From Cephalopachus bancanus (Eukaryota; Chordata; Mammalia; Primates; Tarsiidae), in assembly GCA_027257055.1 (NCBI GenBank), contig JAPVLO010000115.1:2790001-2854000 (forward strand): 64,000 bases of DNA, given 5' to 3'. Positions 36,231 to 48,039 of this stretch are shown in pieces. The translations under genes were made by a program, and so were the position numbers. The first letter of the stretch is position 1. Every line of letters starts with the position of its first letter. The notes under the pieces are model-generated. The model did not search any database, was not told where the DNA came from, and saw nothing but the letters and a program-made list of their open reading frames with translations.

Positions 36231-36889
36231 TTTTTCAAAAAATATTTTTACCTTGTCATATGAGAAGAATGACGTTCATGGTGGGGAAATATATGAGCTT
36301 ATAAGTGGCTTTTGTAGACAATTCAATGCTTGGGTTGAAGCCAAGGATTCTGATAACTGCTAGAGCCATTTATGACCTCATATACTACTCCACTTTAGAA
36401 CGTTAGGCCTTAAATAACATCAACCATGTGATTTTACTGAGAAGAGGAGGGAGAAAAAAAAATGTCCTTGTAGTTGAAGATGAAAAATACCTGCAGAGAA
36501 CATTATGGAAATAGCACAAGTATACATGAATAAAATTAAATTTGGTGAAGAATCTGTAATAGATTTGGGAGCCAGGGTAGCACTTGACACCTGTCTGGGC
36601 AGTCTTTGAATAGAAAACTTATGAAGGAGCAGTTCTTTTATCCATAAAAATTGCCCTGGGTTTATATGGGGCACTGGCATCAGTTACTGCTGTGCAGAGA
36701 ACTCTAACAGTCACACAAAGGGACTTGGTGCTTGCCGTGTTAGTCTGCTTATATTGAACAGGGGCTCTCTAAGTGGGCAATTTGCCAGAATTACATCTAA
36801 AAATGTCATTGAATGGACAATGTCATGCAAAGATCTACGTAATGGGAGGCATCCAGTGTGATAACGTGGCTAGAGGGGTACCAGGGAAA

Positions 36890-37177
36890 GGGGCAAGGTT
36901 TTTAAATACTACTGCTATTAAATTGGTATTAATCTGAGCTAGATTATTATAAATTATCACCAGTGCAACCACTAAGAAAACTAAAACTATTTAGCAAAAA
37001 GTGATGAGGAAATAAAATATACAAAAATTATCTATTGAACACAAAAGAAAGCAATGATGGAAGCATAAAGGAACCAAAAAAAAATGATTTTGTATATAAA
37101 CAATTCTAAGAAAGTCACCAACAAATACAAAGTTTGTGCTAATAAACTAGCTTGACAAGGTTGCAGGATACAAGATA
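36890..37177 (+). repeat. Old L1, inter-ORF and ORF2 part
   Basis: Resumes the outer L1: 'GTGCAACCACTAAGAAAAC' (ORF1-ORF2 spacer), then directly a late ORF2 segment ending GACAAGGTTGCAGGATACAA. About 2 kb of ORF2 is missing between them. Confidence 0.65.
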
Positions 37178-37466
37178 TGCAGTTGACCCTTGAACAATAT
37201 AAGTTTGTACTGTACGAGTCCACTTATAAGCACATTTTTTGAAAATAAATACAATTGACCCTCTTTATCCACAGGTTTCAGCATCTACAATGAAACACAG
37301 ATCAAAAATACAAATGTAAATGGGATGTGAAATCCACTGACACGAAGGGCTGACTTTTTGCATATGTGAGTTCTGCAGGGCGACTGCGGGACTTGATTAT
37401 GCATGAATTTTGATATCTGTGGAGGTCCTGGAACCAATCCTCTTCATGTACAGAAGGACAGCTGTA
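37178..37466 (+). mobile_element. Tigger2-like MITE inserted in L1
   Basis: Starts CAGTTGACCCTTGAACAATA and ends with GTCCTGGAACCAATCC, then an imperfect inverted end (GGACAGCTGTAC). Contains 'GCGACTGCGGGACTTGATTA'. Typical of a pogo/Tigger2 non-autonomous element. Confidence 0.85.
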
Positions 37467-37690
37467 CATATAAAAAGAAGTTCTATTTCTATACACCAGA
37501 AATGAACAATTTGGAAGTGAAATTTAGAAAACAATTTCATTTATAAGGCATCAAAAAAGAATAAAATAGCAACAACTTCTACAAGTGAAGCACAAGACTT
37601 GTATTCAGAAAACTACAACATTCTTCAAAGAAATTTAAGAGGACCTAACAGATGGAAGAATATATTGTGTTCTTTGGGATTGGAATAAAC
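37467..37690 (+). repeat. Old L1, ORF2 RT-region part
   Basis: Continuation of ORF2 after the Tigger2-like insertion: 'TTCTATTTCTATACACCAGA', 'AATGAACAATTTGGAAG', 'AGGCATCAAAAAAGAATAAA'. Confidence 0.75.
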
Positions 37691-37695
37691 TAAAT

Positions 37696-37994
37696 CTTTT
37701 TTTTTTTTTTTTTAGTTGGAGTCTCACTCTGTCGCCCAGACTGGAGCGCATTGGCCGCTCCCGGCCACCGCAGCCTCGACCTGCTGGGCTCCGGCGATCC
37801 TTCCGCCTCAGCCTTCCAGGTAGCTGGGACTACAGGCGCGCGCTACCACGCCGGGTTAGTTTTTTTTTTATTTTATGGTAGAGATGAGGTCTCCCCAAGT
37901 TGCCCAGGTGGATCTCGATCCCGCGGGCTCAGGCAATCCACTCACCTCAGCCTCCCAAAGGCGCGGGATTACAGACTGAGCCACCGAGCCCAGC
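37696..37994 (-). mobile_element. Young-type Alu, full length, in L1
   Basis: Antisense Alu with poly(T) and TTAGTTGGAGTCTCACTCTG. Target-site duplication TGGAATAAACTAAAT/TGGAATAACGAAAT. Its left arm reads (reversed) GCGGGATCGAGATCCAC. Confidence 0.95.
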
Positions 37995-38009
37995 TGGAAT
38001 AACGAAATT

Positions 38010-38710
38010 TTTTTTAAATGGCAATACTTAACATTAACCAGAAAGTTTAATATTGTTTCAGGTGGCAGTATTCCCCAAAGTGGTCTACAGAGTCAACTCA
38101 ATCCCTATAAAAATTTCAGCTGCTTCTTTTTTTTCCCAGAAATTGAAAAGCAGGGCAACCCCCTTGGGTCTCCTCCCACTGTAGGAGCTTTTTTGTCCTC
38201 TCAATTAGTTCTGCTTTCAAAAGAAAGGGGGGGGGAGAGGGAGGGAGGAGAGAGAGAGAGAGAGAGAGAGAGAAATTGAAAAGCTGACTGAAATTCAATG
38301 AAAATGCAAAGGCTCAGAATAACCAAAGCAATTCTGGAAAGAGAACAAAGTGGGAGGATTCCCACTACCTGATTTCAAATTTTACACAAATCATAGTAAT
38401 CAAGACTGTGTGGCACTGGCCCAGAATAGACATATCAATCAATGAAATAGAATTGAGTCCAGAATGGCCAATTGATTTTTGACAGGCGTGTCAAGACAAT
38501 TTAATGAGAAAAAGAATAATTTTTTTTATGGTGCTGGAAAAACTAGACATTTACATTTAAAAAATTAATTTGGACCCCTTCCTCATACTATATATAAAAA
38601 TTAACTCAAAGTGGACCTAAATACAAGAGCTAAAACTATAACACTGCTAGAAGAAAATATAAGCATAAATCTTCATAATCTTGCTTTAAGTTTACTAAGA
38701 GAGTAGATCT
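38010..38710 (+). repeat. Old L1, late ORF2 part
   Basis: ORF2 3' landmarks: 'TCAACTCAATCCCTATAAAA', 'AATCAAGACTGTGTGGCACT', 'GTCCAGAATGGCCAATTGAT', 'GAGCTAAAACTATAACACTG'. Includes a (GA)n run at 38226-38272. Confidence 0.8.
38226..38272. repeat. G-rich then (GA)n microsatellite
   Basis: GGGGGGGGG followed by GAGAGG/GAGGAG and a GA run. Confidence 0.9.
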
Positions 38711-39925
38711 TGAGTATTCTCACTGCAAAAAAGGTAATTATGTGAAGAGAAGGATGTAATAATTTACTTGACTGTAGCATTCTGTTTACTGTATATATGT
38801 ATATCAAAGCATCACATTGTTTACTCTAAATATTTATAATTTTAATAAAAATAAAATTTTTAAAGAAATTAAAAACAGAAAATTTCTGATAGTAAATGTA
38901 ATACTTGTTAATTATCAAGTATTTAAATAGACATTTTTCCCCAAAGAAGATATACAAATGACCAATTGGTGTATGAATGGTTGTTCAACATCACTAATCA
39001 TTAGGAAAATGTAGATCAGAATCACAATGAGATATCACTTCACATCTGTTTGGATGGTTATTATAAAAAATTTTTTTAAAATAACAAATGTTGGTGAGGA
39101 TGTTGAGAAATTGAAGCCCCCTATACACTATTGGCGAGAATGTAGAATGGTGCAGTCACTATGAAAACAGTATGGAAGTTTCTCCAAAAATTAAAAATAG
39201 AACTACCATTTGATCTTGCAATCCCACTTATGGATATATATCCAAGAGAATTAAAATGAGGATCTCAAAGAGGCATCTGCCCCCTCATGTTTACTGCAGC
39301 ATTATTCACAATAGCCAAGATAGGGAAACAATCTAAATATGTTGATGGATGAATGGATAAAGAAGTGTGGTACATACATACAGTAGAATATTATTTGACC
39401 TCACAAAGAAAGAAAATTTTACCACTCGCAGCAACATAGATGAGCCTAGAAGACATTATAGTAAGTCAAATAAATGAGACACAGAAGGACAAATACAGCA
39501 TGATTTCACTTTTATGAAACGTTTAAAATAGTCAAACTCCTAGAAGGGAAAAATAGGGTGATGGCTGCCAGGGACTGAGGCGAGCCAGAAATGGATGATT
39601 ATTGTCCAATGGACATAAAGTTTCAGTCATGCAATATTAAAAAAGTTGTGTAGATCTTCTGTGTAACATAGTACCATTAGTTAATAATATGGTATTGTGC
39701 ACTTTCAAACTTTAAGATAGATCTCATGTTGTGTTCTTAACACACACACACAAATTAACAGAAACACTCCACACAAATGAATACAAGGAAACTTTTGAAG
39801 TTGATGAATATGTTTAGTACCTTGATTGTGGTGATGGTATTACATGTGTATACATATGTCCCAACTCATCAAAATACATACATTAAATATGTGCAGTTTT
39901 TAAATATCAATTATGCCTCAATAGA
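38710..39925 (+). repeat. Second L1 3' end nested in the first
   Basis: Carries its own ORF2 end and 3' UTR (TCATTAGGAAAATGTAGATC to TTATGCCTCAATAGATCTAA). Immediately after it, the sequence returns to the outer L1's ORF2 at the point where it stopped. Confidence 0.7.
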
Positions 39926-40204
39926 TCTAAAAAAAATCCATATAACCTTGGATTAGACAATGGTTTCTTAAATATGACACCTAAAACACAAACAGTTAAA
40001 GGAAAAAAATACATAAATTAAACTTCATTAAAGTTAAAAAGTTCTGTGCTTCAAAGGACATTATCAAGAAAATGCAACCCACATAATGAAACAACGTTTT
40101 TGAAAATTACATATCTGACAAAGGTCTAGTATCCAGAATATATAAAGAATTCTTACAACTCAATAGTAAAAAGATAAGTAGACCAAATTAAAAGCTGGGC
40201 AAGT

Positions 40205-40497
40205 TGGGCACAATGGCTCATACCTATAAGCCAAGCACTTTGGGAAGCTGAGACAAGAGGCTCACTTGAGAACGGAGTTTTAGAACAGTCTGGCAACAAA
40301 GTGAGATCCTATTTCTACACAAAAATAGAAAATTTTTCTGGGCTTGGTGGTGCATGTCTATGGTCCCAGCTTTGGGAGGCTGAGGTGGGAGAATCACTTG
40401 ACCCCAAGAGTTTGAGTTTATGGTGAGCCTTGATTGTGCCACTGCATTCCAGTCTGGATGACAGAGTGAGACCCTGTCTTGAAGAAAAAAAAAAAAG
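40205..40497 (+). mobile_element. Old AluJ-like element
   Basis: Complete two-armed Alu between direct repeats AAAAGCTGGGCAA and AAAAGTTGGGCAA. Ends GAGACCCTGTCTTGAAG plus poly(A), the ancestral type. Confidence 0.9.
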
Positions 40498-41117
40498 GAA
40501 AAGTTGGGCAAAAGATTTAATAGACATCTCACCAAATAAGATAAATTAATTGTTAACAAGCATGAGAAAAGATGCTAAACATCCTTAGTCACTAGAGAAA
40601 TTCAAGTAAAAATCAAAATGAGATACCACATCACACCTACTAGGATCGCTATGATTAAAAAGATAGATAATAACAAGTATTGTTAAGGATGTAAAGAATT
40701 TGAAACTCTCATACATTGCTGGTGTAAATGTAAATTGATTTGGAAAACAGCCTGACAGTTCTTCAAAAAGTTCAGCATAAAGTAACCACAAGATCTAGCA
40801 ATTCCACTCCTGGGTCTATATCTAAGAGAACTGAAAATACACATTCACATACAAACTTGTATACAAATGTTCATAGCAGTATTATTCATAATAGCCAAAA
40901 AAGTGGAGACAACTCAAATGTCTGCCAACTGATGAATGGTTAAACAAAATGTAGTATCCATTCAATGGTATTATCTAGTCATAAAAATGAATGAAGTACT
41001 GATACATGCTACAACATGGATGAATCATGAAAACACATGTATAATTCAACTTATATGAAATGTCTAGAATAGGCAAATCCATAGAGAGAAAAGATAGATT
41101 CATGGTTCCTAAGTGGA

Positions 41118-41408
41118 GGCCGAGCATGGTGGTTCACCCCTATAATCCCAGAGCTATAGGAGCCCGTGGCAAAAGAAGTGCTTGGTCTAAGAATTTGAGA
41201 TAAGTCTGGGCAACATTGCAATCTCCAGTCTCAACAAAAAACTAAAAAAACTTAACTGGGCATGGTTGTGTGCACCTGTGGTCCTAGCTACTAGGGAGGC
41301 TGAGCTGTGAGGATCCCCTGAATCCAGAATTTCAGGCTGCATGAGCTAGGATCACACCACTCCACTCCAGCCTGGGCAACAGGGCGAGACCCTGTCTCAA
41401 AAAAAAAT
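41118..41408 (+). mobile_element. Old AluJ-like element
   Basis: GGCCGAGCATGGTGGTTCAC to GCGAGACCCTGTCTCAAAAA. Heavily diverged. Confidence 0.9.
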
Positions 41409-42084
41409 TAAAATAGAAAGTAGTTGCCAGAAGCTGAGGAAAATGGAGAATGAGGAGGGACTACTAATGGGTATTTGCCATCTTGGGGTGATGAAAATGT
41501 TCTGGAATTAGTGTTAACGGTTGCATGGCTTTGTGAATATACTAAAAAACACTGAATTATGTACTTTAAAAGGATGAATTTTATGGTATGTGAATTCAAT
41601 TCCAACTTTAAAAATATTAAGTAGTAACACTAAAGATTAATATTACATATTAAATATCAATGTTACATATTAAGTATTTTTGCAGATATTAAAAGTACAT
41701 GCATACTGACTCTTCCTTTTCCTCTTGCTTCACTCCCAAATCCCAAAGAAACACAGACACTCTGCATCAGCACGTTTATCCTGTGGCTTCCTGTATTACC
41801 TGGCCCGCCTCCAGGTACTTGCAGTTGAAAAACATAAGTCTAGGAAGCCAAAGAGGGAATCAGGGACCCAGAGGTTCACAGATCTGTTAGGTGATACCCA
41901 GGGAGAAACATTTTGGCTCAATTTTTCATGGGAAAGAAAATGGATTTCAGACTGGACCACAGAATTGATTGGCAAAACCCTTAAAATTCTTCGTCTTCTT
42001 CTTTTTTTTTTTTTTTTTTTTTGTCCTCATTCCATAGTCACTTTCCCAAGGATTATATTCTCCCAGAACAGAGAGAATTCACCT

Positions 42085-42240
42085 TTTTAAAGTACACAAT
42101 TCAATGTTTTTTAGTATATTCACAAAGTCATGCAACCATTACTACTATCTAATTCCAGAACATTTTCATCACCCCAAAATAAAAAACCATACCCATTAGT
42201 AGTCCCTTTCATTTTCCATTTTCTTCAGCCCTGGCAACTA
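42085..42240 (-). repeat. L1 3' UTR fragment (antisense)
   Basis: Has 'ACAATTCAATGTTTTTTAGT', 'CACAAAGTCATGCAACCATT', 'AACATTTTCATCACCCCAAA', typical of reversed L1ME/L1MC ends. A 22-base poly(T) precedes it at 42001. Confidence 0.75.
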
Positions 42241-42289
42241 CTTTTTATTTTTAAAAAAAATTTTTTTTGAGACAGGGACTCCTAGTAAG

Positions 42290-43170
42290 GGAAAATATCC
42301 CCCCATTATAGAAGAATTATCTCCTTTGAAAATTATCTACCTACCTACCACTTATCTATCATCTACCAATCACTGTGTCCATTTATTTGGTCCTCAGTAA
42401 TTTGATGAACTTGAATCACTCTCCCTGAGTCTGAGCCTGGAACACAGAAAAAAACCAAGGGCCTAACTCTGGATTAAGGTAGATTCACCTCCATTAAGGA
42501 TAAGAAGTAGATTTTAATCTATATGCTAACTTCAAAACATTAACAGTTGAGAAACGTTCTTTGCAAACCAAAATCCTGGGGACATGTCTGCATTTAGCTT
42601 GACAAAATGGCATGCTTGATTAGGAATGTCTGTTTTGGACCCATGCAGGAAAGTCAGGGTAGGTATACTGCAGATGTGTCACTCTGACTTAGATAATGCT
42701 ATCTGTAGCCAGAAAACATCTTGGCAATATTACTCAACCCTGAAACACCACACTAGATGTGATACCAAGTTGTACTGTACGTTTATGTTTCATAAAGAGA
42801 AGACACATTTCACCTTCAATAGCTTACGTCTACTAAAACAAATCAAACCTAATACCCACTCTGTTGTAGGGATCACAACCAGTACCATTCACTTTTCCAT
42901 CAATGAAAAGGGAAATGGTTTGTCGGAAAATGCTTTGTTAGGTTCCTATATTCTAGGCTAAGCCAACCTCCTATGCATTAGAGGAGATTGGGTACATTCA
43001 GGGTGGTATAACTGTGTATCGAACACCTCATACATTAGAAAACTTAGAAATGATTTCCTGCATTAAAATTATTTTCATAATCAAATCTCCCCTAGCTTAT
43101 TTCACCTCCCAAAGGCGTTATGTCTAATCTCTCATATTTGTAATTATTTCAATTTTTTTCTCTGTCAGCA
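42290..43170. other. Intergenic, no recognised gene or repeat
   Basis: Open frame at 42626-42961 has no recognisable domain. Confidence 0.45.
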
Positions 43171-43176
43171 CAGAGG

Positions 43177-43177
<1 letters not shown>

Positions 43178-43231
<54 letters not shown>
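43178..43231. repeat. (GT)n microsatellite, about 27 units
   Basis: Uninterrupted TG run. Confidence 0.95.
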
Positions 43232-43233
<2 letters not shown>

Positions 43234-43234
43234 G

Positions 43235-44360
43235 GAAGTGGGGTTGGGGAAAGTTATAACAAGATGATTTAAAGAACCACTTGGCATTTTCAAATCAGAC
43301 ATGGATGATACCAAGTCAGGACTCATCATTAACCTAAGATTCCCACTAGCCAAAGCATATGGATTTAATGCCTTCTTCATTCTGATCGTGAGTATGCAGA
43401 ATTTAGTAGAGCAGTTCTGGGCTTATTTCAAGTTTCTGAATGCATTTGGTTAATAAGTCAGTGACCTAACTCAGTGGTCTGTGGTTTCTAGGAAGGTTCT
43501 TTCCAGTGAAACATAGGAGGAGGAGAGAGGGAGGGAACCCAATGTTTGGCCAGGACACCCAGCCAACAACACTTTGCAAAGCACCTTGGCCCCATACTTT
43601 TTCACAAAGGCTTCCAAGTGCAGAGCAAATAAAAGACCATAGATACTAAAGAGATGTCTGATTTCTAAACCCTCTCACCTATTATTCCCACAGCTAAGAA
43701 AAATCACAATGGTTTTACATAAATTCTATCCAAATAAAAGCCCTCAGACATGCCCAGTAGTTTAATTCTTCTGTAAGTTAGTGTTCTGTAAAAATGTTTA
43801 ATCTTTTCTTACATTTTACTTTTAGTGCTACGCTTTGTTGAAGATAGTACATATTAATAAAGCACTGATATTTTCCTAATAATAAAGATGAGTTAAAAAG
43901 AAAAAGAGAAATACAAAATCCAAAATGTTAGTGGGAATTTATTTTATACTTTTTTGCATTTGTGGTAATTTTTTGCAATAATAATGTATGACTTATATAA
44001 TCAAAACATAGCCATGTCTTAAAAATCAATAGAAAATATTATCAAAAAGACACAATTAACCTTAAGAGAAGAAAAGTAAATGGTGTATTTGGCTAATGGC
44101 TTACCAGAGAGAAATCACAGAATAGGAACAACAATTGACAAAGAATGATGTCTGCCTACCCACAACAGGAGTGGAAACATCTTCAACATTTCAATGATGG
44201 AGCAAGGGCCCCAGAATCAGAACATGGACCTCAGAGTCTTATTGAGTTGCACATCCCCTACAGTGTATGGGGCCTCCAGAATTTGCCCAATAAACAAGGT
44301 CACCTTATTATGAGAATTTTCCTGGTTCCAGTGATCAATTCCAGCCACAGGACTACAGAA
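43235..44360. other. Intergenic, no recognised gene or repeat
   Basis: Nothing supportable. Confidence 0.45.
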
Positions 44361-44370
44361 ATTAGTCTGA

Positions 44371-44470
44371 ATCATAATCCCGAAAGACATAATCCCAGAT
44401 GCTATAATCCAGAATGTTGAAATCCTGAAAGCTCAAAATCCCTAACATCTCAAAATCCCAAAAATTATCA
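44371..44470 (+). repeat. Left subrepeat array of candidate MULE
   Basis: Six AATCC cores at 44376, 44391, 44406, 44421, 44437 and 44454: spacing 15, 15, 15, 16, 17. Units look like CATAATCCCGAAAGA and CTCAAAATCCCAAAA. An inverted, shorter array of the same type lies at 48717-48771. Confidence 0.7.
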
Positions 44471-44519
44471 CAGGAGAGTTGCATCATATTTGTTTCAATT
44501 TCATTTCGTTCTGCTCTGA

Positions 44520-44650
44520 CCTTCATTATTTATTTTCTTCTGCAAGCTTTGGGTTTGGTATGTTTGCTTTTCTAGTTCCTTGAGGAGTGATGTGAATTTG
44601 TCAATATGTGATCTTTCAGTCTTTTTAATGTAGGCCTTAACAGTGAGCCT
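44520..44650 (-). repeat. L1 ORF2-region fragment (antisense)
   Basis: Has 'AGCTTTGGGTTTGGTATGTT', 'CTAGTTCCTTGAGGAGTGAT', 'TTTTTAATGTAGGCCTTAAC', the reverse of an L1 ORF2 segment. Confidence 0.65.
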
Positions 44651-44719
44651 ACCTACACAACTACCTACACACATACACACACAATAATGGTTACTACAAG
44701 CAGTGTCTGAGAAAGTCAT

Positions 44720-47050
44720 GGGATGAAGATTCTCTAGAACTAAGGAATAGAGCCTATACCACTGAAAACCCCAGAACCAAGGCTAGATGAGTACAAACTA
44801 TAGACATTAAAGTCACATCCTTAAGGGGAGAAAAACTGACTGAAAAACAAATTTAATGATAATAAAAAGAAACAGTCTACCCAAATGAAAAGGAAGCAGA
44901 AAAATAATCCTGGCAATATGAAAAAACAGTTTTTCACCATACCATACTAACTCTTCAGTAATGGACACTAGCCAAAATGAAATCTTTGAAATTCCAGAGA
45001 TAGAATTTAAAAGATTAGTTATAAAATTGCTGAATAAGACCCAAGAGAAAATCTAAAAACAACATAAAGAAATTTTTTAAAACTCACTAACTGTTCAGGA
45101 CATGAATGAAAAATTCTCCAAAGAGATAGACATTTAAAAAAGCTGAACTTATGGAAATGACTCATTTAGTGAAGTACAAAATGCAGTGGAAAGTTTTAAC
45201 AGTAGACCAGAGCAAGCAGAAGAAATGATCTCAGAACTTAAAGATGAGGCTTTTTAATTAATTTAATCAGACAATAAAAAAACAAAAAAGAATCAGGGGA
45301 TGGAACAAAGTCTCCAAGAAAGGTGGGGTTATGTAAAACATCCAAACCCAAGAATCATAGATGTCCCTGAAGAAGAAAAGAAAGTAACAGATCTCTGGCC
45401 TTGCTAAACATTTAAACATTCAGATACAAGAAGCCCAAAGAACTCCTGAAAGATTCATTGCAAAAAAGGTCACCTCCAAAGCATGTAGTCATCATGTTAT
45501 ACAAAGCTAATGTGAAGGAAAGAACTCTAACAGCAGTGAGACAACTTATAAAGTTAAACCTATCAGACTAACTGCAGACTTCTCAGCAGAAACCCTATAA
45601 ACCAGGACTGGGAACCTCTTGCCAGTCCCCTCAAACAGAATAACAGTCAGTCAAGGATTTTTTATCCCACAAAACTAAATGTCATAAATGAAGGAGAAAT
45701 AAAGTCTTTCTTATACAAGCAAACGCTGAGGGAATTTGTCACTAGACTGGCTCTACAAGAAACACTCAAGGAGTTCTAAATATTGAAACAAAAGGTCAAA
45801 ACACAGCTGTAGAAAAACATTGGAAATTACAAAGCTCATGGGGCTTATAAAATACCAACACAACTGAGAAAAAAAGCAAGCAGGTACATTTAACATAATG
45901 AGTGAAACAGCATCTTACATATCATTACTAATCCAGAATGTAAATTGTTTCAATGTACCACTTAGAAGATATAGATTGGTAGAAGGGATAAAAACACCCC
46001 AACAAATATTTGCTGCCTTCAAGAGACCCACTTAACACACAAAGACTTCACAGTCTCAAAGTAAAAAAATTCCATACAAATGGAAACCAAAATGAGCAGG
46101 GGTAACCAGTCTCACGATCGATAAAACAGACTTTAAATTAACAACAGTAAGAATAGACAGAGAGGCTGAGGTGAGTGGATTGCCTGAGCCTGCGGGTTCG
46201 AGACCCGCCTGGGCAGCAAGACTTCATCTCTACAATAAATCAAAAAATCAGCTGGGCGTTGTAGCGCATGCCTGTAATTCCAGCTACTTGGAAGGCTGAG
46301 GTGGAAGGATCGCCGGAGCCCAGCAAGTCGAGGCTGAGGTGGCCGGGAGCGGCCACTGCACTCCAGTCTGGGTGACAGAGTGAGACTCCAACTCAAAAAA
46401 AAAAAAAAAAAAAGAATAGACAGAGAAGATTATTATATAATGATAAAAGAATCAAGCCAACAAGAAGATATAACACTTTTAAATATATATGCACCTAACA
46501 CCAGAGCTCCCAGTTTTATAAAACAAATTCTACTAGACCTAAGAAAAGAGATAGGCAGAAATACAACAATAGGGGAAAATTTTAACATGCCACTGACAGC
46601 AATAGACAGATCGTCAAGGCAGAAAGAGAACAAAGGAGTTAAAATGAACACTAGAGCAAATGGACCTAACAGACATCTACAGAACATTCTACCCCAAAAC
46701 TACAGAATATACATTTTTCTCATCAGTACATAAAGCATACTCCAAGATAGGCCATATTATAGGCCACAAATCAAGTCTCAACTAGTTCCTAAAAATGAAA
46801 ATCATATCAAGCACCTTCTCAGACCACAGTGAAATAAAATTAACTCCAAGACAAACTCTCAAAATCAAATAAGTATATGTAAATTAAACAATCTGCTCCT
46901 GAATGATCTTTGGGTCAACAATGAAATCAAGGTGAAATTTTAAAAATTCCTTGAAATGAATGACAACAATGACACAAGTTATCAAAACCTCTGGGACACA
47001 GACAAAACTCTGCTCAGAGGAAAATGTAGAGCACTTAAGGCCTTCACTTA
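44720..47050 (+). repeat. L1 LINE, 5' half (ORF1 and ORF2 endonuclease), 3'-deleted
   Basis: ORF1 landmarks (CAGCAGAAACCCTATAAACC, ATGAAGGAGAAATAAAGTC) run into the ORF2 endonuclease part (ACTTTTAAATATATATGCAC). The translation at 46380-46733 holds the L1 EN motif IYAPNTRAPSF and ENFNMPLTAIDRSSRQK. Broken by stops and by an Alu. Ends abruptly at about 47050. Confidence 0.85.
46163..46411 (+). mobile_element. Young-type Alu, 5'-truncated, in L1
   Basis: Perfect target-site duplication AAGAATAGACAGAGA at 46149 and 46412. Contains a perfect T-arm-like GCGGG-TTCGAGA-CCCGC at 46192-46208. Confidence 0.96.
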
Positions 47051-47055
47051 AGACT

Positions 47056-47650
47056 GAAAGATAACATGTTGATGACCTAACGTCGTATTAGGTGGAACCA
47101 TTAACATTACCTTGTTATTTTCTTTGGAAATTAAGTATGGTTTAAGGACATTTATTTGGCAGAAAATTTAGATGAATGGATTGGTCATGCAATACTACAA
47201 TGATGAAAACTTTAGTTTAAAAATGTGTCATTTGCCTGCATTGGTATTCTTTCCATCTGATGACATTTTAGGAGCTTTTAATGAATTAAAGCCAGTGAAA
47301 TTACTGACTAGTTCTAAAATAATTATGGGCACAGCACAAGAAGTCATGCAATGGTGTTACACCAGTATTGTTTCTGAGAATGGATTTCTGCATACTTGAA
47401 GCAACACAGAAGCATGGCACAGAAGACGGAAAAACATAATAGAGATTGCTCATGTCGTTGAACGTAGAATCACAGAAGAATTTTAAAAATAGCAGTGCCA
47501 TGTAGAAAATCAACGTGAATGTATTATCTGAGGAGAGGCATAGTCTAAAAGAAAAAAAGCAGTTATTCATCGCATAAAAGACTTCAAAATATACTTAATG
47601 ATCATGAAAGTTATATGAACTACCTCTGTGCAATTGCCCATAATCTATCC
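47056..47650 (+). pseudogene. MULE/MuDR-type transposase relic
   Basis: One reading frame can be followed for about 190 codons with only in-frame stop mutations. It is open at 47172-47399, where the order is FIWQKI, (G)LVMQYYNDENFSLK, LPALVFFPSDDILGAFNEL; after a single stop it continues NTEAWHRR, (I)IEIAHV, RITEEF and further. This order matches the C-terminal part of FLYWCH/MULE-domain transposases (W-x-x-I, LPALAF-P, NNSVEAWHRR, EEFQKEQ). No frameshift is needed, which fits slow point-mutation decay of an old element. It sits between the two inverted subrepeat arrays. Alternative: a processed pseudogene of a MULE-derived host gene. Recognition is from memory; a profile search would decide. 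Confidence 0.65.
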
Positions 47651-47689
47651 CTGTAATACATTTCTTCATATGTTAAATTTTCCTTTTAA

Positions 47690-47757
47690 TTTTTTCTTTT
47701 TTTTCTCACTCTCCCTCCTTCCTTCCTTCCTTCTTTTCTTTCCTTTTTTTTTCTTCT
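47690..47757. repeat. Polypyrimidine tract with (TTCC)n
   Basis: T/C-only tract adjoining an antisense Alu tail. Confidence 0.9.
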
Positions 47758-48037
47758 TGAGTTAGAGTGTCACTTTGTGGCCCAGGCTGGAGTGCAGTGG
47801 CAAAATCACAACTCATTGTAGCCTCAACCTTCTGGACTCAGACAAACCTTCTGCCTCAGTCTCCCAAGTAGCTGGAACTAGAGGTGGGTGCCACCATGCC
47901 TGACTAATGTACTTTTTTGTAGAGACAAGGCCTCACCATGTTGCCTAGGCTGGTCTCGAATTCCTGGCCTCAAGCAATCCTCTTGCCTCAGCCTCCTTAA
48001 GGGCTAGAATTACAAGGCATGAGCCCTGCACCTGACT
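47758..48037 (-). mobile_element. Old Alu (antisense)
   Basis: GAGTTAGAGTGTCACTTTGT to GAATTACAAGGCATGAGCCC. Ancestral-type sequence, diverged. Confidence 0.9.
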
Positions 48038-48039
48038 TT

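Larger units (their letters stand above)
39926..41620 (+). repeat. Old L1, ORF2 end and 3' UTR
   Basis: Picks up at 'CCTTGGATTAGACAATGG', proceeds through 'GTGCTTCAAAGGACATTATC', 'CAATTCCACTCCTGGGTCTA', 'ATGAAGTACTGATACATGC' and ends with a 3' UTR. Interrupted by Alus at 40205-40497 and 41118-41408. Confidence 0.8.

Noticed and set aside
44371..44470. Possible CRISPR-like array
   Set aside because: Units are too short (15-17 bp), lack spacers, and occur in a primate nuclear genome. They fit transposon terminal subrepeats better.
46133..46396. Minus-strand open frame with SWSLTLSPRLECSGRSRPPQ-like protein
   Set aside because: Antisense translation of an Alu. The same peptide pattern appears at every Alu in the window.
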